Assembly (NCBI GenBank): GCA_033819885.1
Contig: JAQYUZ010000014.1
Coordinates: forward strand, 248,001 to 312,000
Length of the DNA stretch: 64,000 nucleotides
DNA from: Microbotryomycetes sp. JL201
Lineage: Eukaryota; Basidiomycota; Microbotryomycetes
Direction: 5' to 3'
Part shown: in pieces, positions 46,426 to 56,717 of the stretch
How the letters are laid out: every line of letters starts with the position of its first letter
Position numbering within the stretch: the first letter of the stretch is position 1
Position numbers and translations under genes: made by a program
The notes under the pieces: generated by a model
Database searches by the model: none
Seen by the model: only the letters and a program-made list of their open reading frames with translations
Told to the model about the DNA's origin: nothing

Positions 46426-48750
46426 ATGTTTGCGCGTCTGTTTGGCGGTGCGGCCGCAGCGGTGGCCAGGCCGCGAGCGTCATCGGTCAACGGTCAGCCA
46501 AACACGACCGCGGACGAGCACGAGTACACGGACGTTGCCTTGGGAGCTGGACAACCCTCGCCGACCGCGTACGACGCGCCTGCGAGTGCCCGTCCGTCCT
46601 TCTCACAGGCCCCAACCTCTCGCGGCTCGTTCCTCGGCGCCGAGCCTACCACAACCGCTGCAGGTGGTAACAGCGCGTCATTCGTCAGTCAGGCTTATCC
46701 GCCTTTGCCAGCATTCTCTCATCCGTCATCGACAAACGGCTACCCCCCACTCAAGTCGACGTTTGCCAGATTGCGCCACGTCCTGCACGAACAGTCACCG
46801 GCTCTGCTTGACTCTCTGAGCGAGCCTCTCGCGCCGACAGACCCCGCGCTCGCTTCTCTGCTACATGCGATATCACCATACTACCTTCCGTCCGCCGTGC
46901 TCGAGTCCTATCAGATTCACGATGGCCAAGACGCGTTTGCGAGCTCGGCTGCGTCACCCTCGAGCGGACTCGTGTGGGGCCTTTGGTGGTTGTCGCTGGA
47001 CCAAGTAGAGCAAGAGTGGCAGTTTTGGAGAAGGTTTGAGCAGTCGGGCGGGATGTATGGTTTGGCAGACAAGTTTTCGACGACGACGACGGCCGTCAAG
47101 ACTCGCACACGAGCGCATCCGTACGTCAATGCGGATGAGGACGGCACCAAGAACAACATTGCCAGCCATCAGGCTTCAACGTCTGCAACAACACTTGTGG
47201 ACGGGGCTGGCAATAACGATGACGGCGGAGCCCGAGCCCCCGGTCAATCAAGCTTTCCTCCAGGCTGGGTCAGAGCAAAGTACTCGCACCCAGGATGGTT
47301 GCCTCTGCTGACCGACAGATGTGGCAATTACATTGGCGTTGATCTCGACCCACCTCCGCCTAGTTCGTCTCATTCGCGAACGAGCTCGACATCGAGCACG
47401 ACCAGTGCAAAAGATGGGTCAATTAGATCTAGATCATACGGACAACCTGGTCAAGTCATTGCTTTTGGCCGAGAGATTGACCAAAAAGTCGTCTTGTTTC
47501 CCGGCGACGGCGCTGGTGGTTGGGGTCGGTTCTTGGCCGCGTTCGTTGACGACATTGAGCGCGGCGAGTTTGCAGAGCTCGTCGAAGCTCAAACGAGCAG
47601 AGCCCGACAAAGTCGAGTCAATGGCTGGGCGAGAGACGACGTCGAGTCAGGAAGGCACGCAGGCAGCGACGAAGACGACACAAGCAGTCCAGGCAGCGAC
47701 GAGTGGGGTCTGGGAGATGGCGTCGGAGAACGATCATACTTTGATACGGACAGGTACGGCGCGGAAGGCGACGACAGGGCAGGAACAGAGAAGCAGACTT
47801 GGTCAGTCCCATTGCACCGCCCGATTTGCCTCGACCGCCAGAGACTGACTGTGCGTGCACTTCCCAGGAAATTGAGGTCAGAGTACAAAAAATGGTTGCG
47901 AGAGGATGGAAGTGGAGGTGTGATCGGTGTCATTGCTGAACGAAGCCGGAGAAAGTGGAAATCACTCGGCGTTGGGAGCAGACAGCCGAGTGGGACGACG
48001 ATCCCGATTGTGCCGCCACAGAGGCAGCAACCAAGCGCGCGACCGCCGCTGTCGGTCGTCGTTCCAGAAGATAAGCCGGATGAGATGGGACCAGAGTCTG
48101 CTGTGACGATCAAAGGTGGGCCTGCGCCAGAAGGTGATCTGCAAGACACTGGAAGTACATACCAACCCAACGTTGTCTTGTCTCCGCCAACCCCTGGAGC
48201 TGCGGCGTCGACGGTTGACCCGTTCAGCGCCGCCAGTCATCGCCGTACAACATCGGCTGAATCGAAAAAATCGGCCGAATCGCCCACGCTTTCGGCATCA
48301 CGGCGTGACTCGTTACATCCACAAGACAGCTCGAGGAACCACCGCGAACGGCAGCAGCAGCCTATACGACGTAAGAGACCTCCTCCGCCGCCTCCTGCCG
48401 CCATCAGCGTGCCAACGGTTGGTGACTTGGACTACGGCGGGCCCGTGTCGAATTCGGCCCAGCGCGCGGCAGGGCGCTTGTCACATGAAGGCAGCGTCTC
48501 GCCGGCGAGATCGAGCTTTGCCTCGTTGCGAAGCACGTCGTCGCACGAGAACAGCAATGCGTTGCCACTGTCGAGGCACGACTCGGTCGAATCGACAAGA
48601 GTTGTTTCTTCGCTCGCCCGTGGCAATACTGGCAGCACGACTGCACTCGTCGACGGGCACGATAACGGCCAAACTAGCGCATTGCCTAGTCCACAAGACG
48701 AAAAGGCAAAATTGGAAATCGTCATCGACCGATCAGTCGCAGCGTCCTGA
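46426..48750 (+). CDS. SMI1: Cell-wall assembly regulator SMI1/KNR4 (SUKH domain)
   Basis: Signalling scaffold that in yeast links the Slt2 cell-wall integrity kinase and calcineurin to cell-wall synthesis. The first 100 residues are disordered. The SUKH core spans about residues 110-390. It includes LLHAISPYYLPSAVLESYQI, GLWWLSLDQVEQEWQFWRRF, VRAKYSHPGWLPLLTDRCGN, GQVIAFGREIDQKVVLFPG and WGRFLAAFVDDIERGEF. The C-terminal half is Ser/Pro-rich and probably disordered, as in yeast KNR4. One intron is likely at 47802-47867: 66 bases, in frame and without a stop. It removes 22 residues to give EKQTW|KLRSEYKKWL, leaving 752 residues. An unspliced 774-residue form would also be open. Confidence 0.87.
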   Translation: MFARLFGGAAAAVARPRASSVNGQPNTTADEHEYTDVALGAGQPSPTAYDAPASARPSFSQAPTSRGSFLGAEPTTTAAGGNSASFVSQAYPPLPAFSHPSSTNGYPPLKSTFARLRHVLHEQSPALLDSLSEPLAPTDPALASLLHAISPYYLPSAVLESYQIHDGQDAFASSAASPSSGLVWGLWWLSLDQVEQEWQFWRRFEQSGGMYGLADKFSTTTTAVKTRTRAHPYVNADEDGTKNNIASHQASTSATTLVDGAGNNDDGGARAPGQSSFPPGWVRAKYSHPGWLPLLTDRCGNYIGVDLDPPPPSSSHSRTSSTSSTTSAKDGSIRSRSYGQPGQVIAFGREIDQKVVLFPGDGAGGWGRFLAAFVDDIERGEFAELVEAQTSRARQSRVNGWARDDVESGRHAGSDEDDTSSPGSDEWGLGDGVGERSYFDTDRYGAEGDDRAGTEKQTWSVPLHRPICLDRQRLTVRALPRKLRSEYKKWLREDGSGGVIGVIAERSRRKWKSLGVGSRQPSGTTIPIVPPQRQQPSARPPLSVVVPEDKPDEMGPESAVTIKGGPAPEGDLQDTGSTYQPNVVLSPPTPGAAASTVDPFSAASHRRTTSAESKKSAESPTLSASRRDSLHPQDSSRNHRERQQQPIRRKRPPPPPPAAISVPTVGDLDYGGPVSNSAQRAAGRLSHEGSVSPARSSFASLRSTSSHENSNALPLSRHDSVESTRVVSSLARGNTGSTTALVDGHDNGQTSALPSPQDEKAKLEIVIDRSVAAS

Positions 48751-48978
48751 TTGATTCAAGGCTGTACGAACGCTGTTGTCGGACTGTTGTTGAAAGCTGC
48801 AGCTGGTAGTAGCATCTGTGGCTGTGTATGTGCTCATGATGATAGACACTTCGCTCGGGCCTCTCGCGCCTTTCGTGGCTCCGGCTCTTGAACTCGGCTG
48901 CCCGCGGCGGCATTGTCATACACGCGCCGGCTCGGGTCCGCGCGCGCACGCGACGTCGATCGATAAAGTGGACGACGA

Positions 48979-51740
48979 ATGTCTGAGTATTCTCTCGTGG
49001 CCGGTCCGTCGCTGTCGGCGTCGCCGGTAGGCCAATCCGCAGCACCGGTGGCACAAGTGTCGCTCGCGGCGTCTACAGAAGCCAAGACGCCACAGAACGA
49101 AGCGTCAGTCGCTCCTCAAGACCACGCTCATGGTCGTCGCTGACCCTGAACGAGTCCTTGGACAGGTGTCAGCAGTGCCGTTCAGTCAAGCGACGATGTC
49201 AGCATGAAGTCGATGGCGACGGCAACAAGATGACATGCACGCGATGTGTGAGAATGAAACTCGAGTGCAGATACGGTCAACAAAAGCGGGGTCGCAAGAG
49301 TAATGCAGAGGTGGCGGCGCGAGTCGCGGCAGCCGAACGAGCTGCCGGTGTGAATTCAGACTTGGATCGGCAAGCAGGCATGTCGACGAGCGCAAGTCTT
49401 GACACTCCGCAGCTGTCTGTGGCCGCTGACACGGACAGTAATGATGTCAAGCCGATAAAGTGAGGGCGGATCGTTATCTGGGTTTCGCCACCATTGAATG
49501 CTGATTCGCAGTCAACGCAGGAGAAGGAAGACTGCCCCGCAAAGAAGCATCACGCGTGATTCGGAAGACGAGTCCCAACAGCACAAGGCAGGCACAGACT
49601 GGCTGCAGGAAATGCTCAGTATGGCCATTCCTGCCTACGGCGACTGCGTCGGACTCACAAGCTTGAAACTACAGGAGAACAAACCGAGACCGTACAAAAT
49701 AATGCGCTGCCATCATTGCATCAGATGGGCAGCGCCTTATCCAAACCTCCGCCTGTGCAACGCCACTCTCAGCACGAATCGAGCGGCTCGCACCCGCTCT
49801 CCACCAGCTCACCTGCAACGGCGTTTGCGCCACAGCAAAGTGCGAGTCCCGGATCTCTTGACCTGAACGGCATGGCTGGCGGTGGTCGGTCTCCTGCAGC
49901 CCCCGCCGTGCCTGGCGGTTTCTCCTTGAACAAGCTTTTGGCGACGCGACATCCGGCAGGCCCGGCAAGGCACTCACTCGCAGACGCTTTCGCAGTGGAC
50001 GGTGACCTATCCACGCCAGCTCCCCAGGAACACTCATTCCAGGATATTGTCACGGCCGGACTGTGTCCACTTGAGAAGGTCGCAGAGATGTTTGATTTGT
50101 AAGTGGTCGACAGAAGAGTCGCTTGGAGGCCCTTGTTGACGATTCGTCTGCAGCTATTTTGCACATCTGAACCCCATGACGTCGCTGCTCGACCCGACTC
50201 TGCACACGGCGTACTTTTGCAGGACGCGATCGGCGTTTCTGTTTTCGGCGATCTTGACGGCCACGAGCAAAGTTATGCATTCGACCATTTACGTTGCTGC
50301 CATTCGGTTCTTGAACTCGCTTTTCGGACAAGCTTTCGAGCACGGCGTGCACAACATTGAACTCGTCCAGGCGCTCGCGCTCGCTGCCTTTTGGGCAGAA
50401 GCGACGGACGATACGGGCGCAAAGAAAGTGGCGTACGCGATCCGATGCGCATTCGAGCTAGGATGCCACAAAAGGGTCAAGCGTCCGTTGCCGGAAGACG
50501 ACTTTGAGGCTCGCCTCATCATGGTCAGCTCTGCAGACGGATTGATGAGCAGAGTGTCTCGCAACACTGACTCGTGGCTTTTTGTGCACAGTCTCGTGAG
50601 CGGACGTGGACGTATTTGACGATCGCAGACCACCGTTACTCGACACAAAGGTCACTGCCGCGCATGATACCCTCAGAGTTTCGGTACGATCCAATCCAGT
50701 GGATACTGGAAAACCAAAAGCACCGCTGTGCGTCTGATGCGGGCCTAGCTCCATTGATTGGATTGGGACGCCTGCTCGACTTGTACTTGGCGCTTGTCAA
50801 TCCCGAAAATGGCGATGTACCGAATCGGCAATTACTCGAGTGTCTCGAGACGGATTGTGCACATTGGACGACATTATGGACACAGCCTCGTGCGTCATCA
50901 GCGCCCATCATTCTGATGCCATCTCAGGCAGGTTTCTTCGATTGCGTGCCGACCTGCTGGATGTAGCTCATGCCTGGTCCTCGTCTTTAGGCCAGTTTGA
51001 TTCGGTTTTACGCGAGATTGTTCAGGTTCCAGTTGGACGAGGTTCATTTGCTCATCTCGATCAAATCGCCACCGACGGCCGACCAGACGTACTTTGACCC
51101 GAAGCAATCGCCCGTGCTAACGTTCAATCGCTGCGTCAAAAGCGCCTTGCGTGTGCTCGAGTCGCTTCAAGACGAGTTGAACGTGCTCGTCATCTTGTAC
51201 GATAGCATTCACATTGGCGCTGCGTCTGCTGCCATCTGGCTCGTTCAAAACATCAATGGCATGGACATGCAAGATCGCATAAGTGTTGTCAAGAATTTGA
51301 CAGACAGTCGAAAAAAGACTGTGGAAAAGGCAACGGACGCGCAGAGTATGGCGGCCGTGACGGCCAAGTTGTTTGACCATTTATTGGACAAGGCCAGGCC
51401 GGCTGTTGAAGAAGAGCAGCTACAGACGCAATCACTCGAAGCAAACGCTAGAAATCGAGATCCATCACAGTCTCATGTCGTGAACCTGACTAGCCAGAAT
51501 GGTGATCTGAGCTCGAACGGCGTAGACGCGTCTGCAGGGTTCGATACGACGACTTGGGGCGCACTTGGAGATCTTGCATCGATGGGTCCATCTCTACTCA
51601 TGTCCAACTACTTTCCTGATTTGACCCAACCGGGATCGTTTTTTGGTGGCGCTGCTGGAAGTGGCAATGGAGCCGGTGGAGCACTGGCGGGTTCAAACGG
51701 CGGTAGCGACCTGACTCTTGCTGGCGATGATACCTGGTAA
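48979..51740 (+). CDS. Zn2Cys6 fungal transcription factor
   Basis: DNA-binding regulator with an N-terminal binuclear zinc cluster. The ATG at 48979 starts a 40-residue leader. A phase-2 intron (GTCAGT donor) then joins to CQQCRSVKRRC...CTRCVRMKLEC, with spacing C-x2-C-x6-C-x12-C-x2-C-x6-C. A basic coiled segment follows (KRGRKSNAEVAARVAAAERA). The middle region, from FQDIVTAGLCPLEKVAEMFD to NPMTSLLDPTLHT, matches the start of the fungal-specific transcription factor domain. It continues through AIRCAFELGCHKR and a helical stretch. The tail is Gly/Ser-rich with FDTTTWGALGDL and could be an activation region. About seven introns occur; a GTATGG donor near 49619 is one of the less typical. The target genes are unknown. 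Confidence 0.82.
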
Positions 51741-52212
51741 GCTCAGCTGTTTAGTCGTGGCGAAGCAACTGTGCTGATTAAACGTGCCGAACAGGGCGCG
51801 ACTTTTTCCGTATTTTACGAATCCTGGTTTCTAGAAAGGGCCGCCGAATGTTGTTTTGGTTTTGTTCATGATTGCTGTCCGAGTTGTTGTTGCTTTGCAT
51901 CGCGGTGCTTTACATATTTCATGGTGGACAAGTGTCGACGCGCGCGTTTGCGATTGTGTTCCCCCACTACACGCGCAATCATGCTCCGCCTCGCTTCATC
52001 CATGCGCCCTGCTGCCAAGCAAGCTGCTCGAGTGAGTACACGTCGCGCATGACCACAAAGTGTGCTGGCTGTGCCATGCGGTGCCGATGCAGCATCAAAG
52101 GGAGGACGCGCACGCGCCCTTTCTGTCGCGTTGCACCTCGTCATGAGCCGGCACCGTTCCCCACTTGTATCATCACCGCGACAAATGATATATACGTGTC
52201 GCCAATCGCACC
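51741..52212. other. Intergenic, promoter of mitochondrial SSB
   Basis: About 470 bases; no gene recognised. Frames here are Cys/Arg-rich and overlap on both strands. Confidence 0.45.
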
Positions 52213-52841
52213 ATGACGACGCTGACACGTGTTATACTGCAGTCATTGTCGACCTCGGCGCGGCTCGAGCGCGACATGGCACGCATGACCTTGATCGGCA
52301 GGCTCGGCGCACAGCCCGAGCGCAGACAGACAAAGAACGGCAAGGACTTTTTGATCTACAAGGTCGCAACGTCGGATCCGCTTTTGCCGGCAAAGGAAGG
52401 AGGTTCGTCGTTTCGTGAACCGGTCTGTGCGCGTCGGAAACACTCATTCCCAATGTTTGTTGTTGTCAGAAAAGGCGCCGGAGCCCACGACTTCGTGGCA
52501 CACCATCTTTGCTCACGGCTCGGTCATTGACAAGCTCGAGACGCTCGAGAAGGGGCAAGTCATTGTTCTCGTCCATCGGACTTTGGTCGCAATGCTGACC
52601 CGGGACGTTCCTGTTTGCCGGCTCGCAGATCTCTTGTGCACGTCGAGGCCAACTTTACTCTCCAGAATGTTCAGTCTGATTCGGGCGAGTACAAGACGAT
52701 CGTCTTGGCCAAGCACGGTCAGTTTCACGCGAGTTGCATGTAGGCTGCCGACATCTGACCGAGGTTGCTTAAATAGACCGCCTGTTTGTCATTAGCAAAC
52801 CCAAGGCCAAGGCCGAGTCCGAGCCTGCCGCTGAAGAATAA
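52213..52841 (+). CDS. RIM1: Mitochondrial single-stranded DNA-binding protein
   Basis: OB-fold protein that coats single-stranded mitochondrial DNA during replication. The leader MTTLTRVILQSLSTSARLE is a short mitochondrial presequence. The OB-fold follows: MARMTLIGRLGAQPERRQTK, KDFLIYKVATSD, TTSWHTIFAHGSVIDKLETL, SLVHVEANFTLQNVQSDSGE and YKTIVLAKH. The end is ISKPKAKAESEPAAEE. Three introns join these pieces in frame. Length, about 140 residues, is normal. The gene is preceded by the Zn2Cys6 factor on the same strand. Confidence 0.9.
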
Positions 52842-53721
52842 AGCGTTGGACCGTTTCCTGTCTCGTCTGCCTTCAGTAGAGATATTGCATGCACCACTCG
52901 CTCATCAGTTCCCACTCTTTCTCCGGTCCTTCCGTTCTCGCTCACAGTCGTAAATTCGTCTTTCAGGCGGCCGCTTCTCCTTTTGTAGGCCGTTTTTGTG
53001 CTTTGGTTCTGAGCCCGCTCGTCGGAGCTTTGATTGCAAGAACAAGCTGTAGCCAGAGTCCAACGCGATGCCGCCGCTGTTGTCCACGCCATGCTGTGCT
53101 TTAAGCGGTGAGGTGGGCCGAAAAAAGGAGCGCGTCGCGACGCGTCTTGGTAATTGCAGCAAAGACATGAAGTAGATTGCCAAGCACTGCGAGGGCTGGA
53201 TCTGTTGCATCGCTGTCTGTTCTTAGTCTAGTTCGAGCTCTCGTTGTAGCATGGCCAGTTGCTGGCTGAATGAGTTTTGGCAGTACTCGATCACTCACTC
53301 AAAGAGCCCATCGCAGGGATGAGCCAGCTGCGTACAAGCACCACTCGATCATGAGACAGCCTCAGGACGTCACCGGACCGATGACTGGTGATTCTGCGTG
53401 TGGTCAGTCGCTTGTTCGGATGGTCCGCTCGCCCGACGACCGGTGCAGCCCCACAGCACTCACGTACGCTGACTTGCGTAACAATATGACTCTGTTGAAC
53501 CTGTTCGGACGCATCTCACCTTGTCGGCAATGTCGTCTCCCACTGCACCTCGCCTGAAATGCCGGACGGTCTGTGCACTCGACCGTGTATGATCGTACGA
53601 GATAGATCAAGGCTCGTTTGCGCAACCAAGCACATCCTCAACAGCGTCGGGCGGTGCAAAAGGCGGCACACAGCGCCGCAAAGGTCGCGCGCTCGGGCCT
53701 CTCGATACTGGTCCGCTCGAC
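52842..53721. other. Region upstream of membrane-protein gene
   Basis: About 880 bases. The last 110 bases (from about 53610) are open in the frame of the next gene and read STSSTASGGAKGG and RALGPLDTGPLD before its first usable ATG. A first exon may therefore lie here, for example at the ATG at 53529 (MSSPTAPRLKCR). The rest shows nothing. Confidence 0.4.
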
Positions 53722-56573
53722 ATGTTCACTTTAGACCGAGAACCGATGCTTCTGCCGACGGCGACAACGCAATACGAAAGTGATCTTGGTGGCAACCCCT
53801 TTGCAAATGTACACGCCAAACCGAAACCAAACCGAGCCGACGTTCTTTCAGAGCTCAAAGGCAAAGTTAATGCAGCAAGCGCGCCACAGCCAAGGGCATC
53901 CGTCTCGACGAAATGGATGTTTGGCACCCGAGGGTTTGTTGTGGACGATGTTGCCGCTTTCCGGCCCTTGTCACCAAGCTCGAGACCGACGAGTCCTGTC
54001 GGGAGGTTGCTCGTGAAGAAATCAGGCAAGAAAGCTTTGACGCGCGATCCGTACGAGCAGACGCCATTGCTTCAAGACGATAAATCCAGACAGCACTTGA
54101 CCAGACTTGGTCCACTCAAGAATTGGCAGTCGTTCGTGCAAGGGACAGAAGCCGAGCAAGAGAGGCGCACAGCTTCTGGCTCGCAAGAGGGCTTTGGAAA
54201 CCCAAAGGCTCTATTCAGTCCTGCCAGAGGCGGCGGAAAGCGGCGTTTTGTACGGGCAATGAACGATGGAGATGATGACCAGGGCCAGACGGGAGAAGAC
54301 AGGGAGGAAACGAGCTGGCTCCTGCTGCGACCTTCAAAGACCAGAGTTGACCGATGGCTTGACGCGTGGTGGAGACGATGGTTCATCCTAGTTGGAGTGC
54401 CCTGCCTGATCGTGAGGCTGCACTACCGAGACATTGGTGAGAGTTGGCTGACTTTGGTCATTGGTTTTATTAGATTTGGGCATGGTGCGCCGTACCTTTT
54501 CCAGTATCTGATCCGTTTCAAGAACAACCGCCTTGGAATCTTCCCTGGCCTGGAGAGCCCACTAACAGTACTTCAGCTACCATACACGCGGCGCTAGCTC
54601 GACCATGGAAATCGTTTGTTTCTGCGTCCGAGGCTGTCACCACTAGACCGATACAGCTCCTGGCAGCGAATGTCGAGACGCTCAGTCACGCCCAGGCCTT
54701 TGCCAGCAGTACCTTCAACACCTCGTCAGAAGCGGGAGGAAGTCATTCGGGTCTGAAAGATCCAGCCCAGGGTCGTCCGCCGGCTGACGATGATTTGCCC
54801 GTCGACGCAAACTTTTATTTCTTTCTCTTCGCATGTGCGTATCCATTGTTTTGCTCGAGCTGATTTGCTGACGAAACTTGGCGACTTTAGATTACGGCGT
54901 CTATCTCGCCGTGGCTCTCATATTCATCACAAAGCTATTTGACCTTTGTGAGTGCACCCTTCAAACTTGTCGTAGCGATCTAATCTGTCGACATAGATCG
55001 TCTCAACTGGTGGCCGTCAACGCTGGGCGGATCAGTGTCGTACATCATGTTCTGGTCGCTGTCACTTCTGGTCGGATTTCTCTTGCACCATTTTGACTTG
55101 GACGGACTCGGCCGACGATCGCACGCCAACCCGAGGCGCAAGCCTCGCGAGGACGAGTCTTTTGACTGGGAACGAAAGACCACTTGGGTTTTGCTCGCGT
55201 TCTTTGCGATGACATTGCCGGCGTTGGCTTGCTTTGCCAAATTGAGGGCAGACCGACGCAACAGCTACCGTCGAAGTTTGACGGCCGCTCAAAGAACGCA
55301 AGTTCTGCTGTCTCTGTTTGAGATTCAAGTGCCAAGTCGACTGATTCGTGTGCGCTTGCAGATTTCTCGAACGCTCACAGCAGCGCATGCCCAGGTCTTA
55401 CAAACGGTTCTTGTGGTTTCTGCTCACCCTGACGCTTTCGTTGTTTGTGCTGCTGATCGGTCAAGCGTTCGCCACCGTGTACTTGTCGACGCTGCCGCAC
55501 AACAACCTCGATGGATTGACATACGTTTGGACCTGGATCGCGACGTGCAATATTCTCAACACTGCAAGCAATTGGGTGCTCGAGACACAAGTCCGGTCGC
55601 GCGCTCTCGTCTTTGTGTTTCGTGTGAGTTTCCCGAGGTCGAACGATGGCCAGGTGCTGACAACAGGCTCCGAGCAGTACTATTACTTTCTGTAAGCGAG
55701 TTTCTGTTAAAGAAACCTCTGTTGGGCTGACACATTCCCTCAACCCAGAGTCTACCACATCTTTTACCGGAATCTATTTGCGCGTTTGCGCTCGCCTGAC
55801 CAAGCTTTCTGGATTCAGCTGTTGTCGTCATCTTTCGTCATCTTTTGGTACCCTTTGTCGATGTCCAAGACATTTCACAGATTGTTGGTTTGGGCTTTTG
55901 GTGTCGACAAGGATTGGGAAGAGTATGCAGAGAGTGTGGGAACGAGTTGAGTTTGAGAGTGTCCATGAATTTTGCCGTCGACCGTTGCTGACTGTGGCCT
56001 GCGAACCAGTGCTGTACCTTCGTAACTTGTCCGAGAACGTCACCAGTGAGTTTGTGTTTGCGCTTTCCAGTCTAGCGGCGAATTTGTCCAAAATACTGAC
56101 AAACAATCAAGTGGCCGCTTTTCTTGGATGGCTCACGATCCTACATTTTGGACCAAACCGCACCATCTACCCATTCTTTGCGTTCGACTCTGACTCTGAC
56201 CCGTACACGTACAAGTTGACGGCGATCGCAAGTTTGGTGATTTGGGGAACCGAGTTGGGTTCGAGTCTGGTTGCCAGAATCGTTATTTGGTGGACATTTG
56301 GTTTGGATGTGACAAACGTGAGTTTTGCGAGCAGTATTCTATCCCAACAAAAGCTTTGTCTCGTGGCTGATGAAACGCTTTGTGCAGTTGGGTTTGAACG
56401 AGTTTCGAGATTATCCAGAACTCGTCGTCGCATGCGTTTGGACTTCTGTACACGTTTGCATGGACATTCTCTTGCAAGTCCCGAAAAAATCTCTGCTAAA
56501 CAGTCATGCTTTCTTTCGGTCTGTTTGCTGATACGAATCGCGCTTGTTTGAGCAGGTTCTGTATCAAACTTAA
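53722..56573 (+). CDS. Large multi-spanning membrane protein, unrecognised
   Basis: I do not recognise this family. After a hydrophilic 220-residue N-terminus (RDPYEQTPLLQDDK, which looks like an acidic dileucine sorting motif), the protein carries about eight to ten membrane segments. Examples are FILVGVPCLIV, YYGVYLAVALIFITKLFDL, SYIMFWSLSLLVGFLLHHFD, WFLLTLTLSLFVLLIGQAF, SSSFVIFWYPLSM, FLGWLTILHFGP and LVIWGTELGSSLVARIVIWW. The segment YHIFYRNLFARLRSPDQAFW lies between helices. Several introns are clear; the 5' start could lie further upstream and the last exon is short (ends VLYQT). A fungal-specific transporter or polytopic regulator is possible, but I do not assign a function. Confidence 0.65.
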
Positions 56574-56717
56574 TTTTCGCTGACATTCCAGAACATTGAG
56601 GGTCGTATCGATGAAGTGATTTCCTAAGGGCGGGTCGCGTATCATGTTTGTATTGCATTACAGGAGGTTTTACCACACCTGCCGATTGTTTACGTTAGTC
56701 TGGATAGAGAGACTCGA

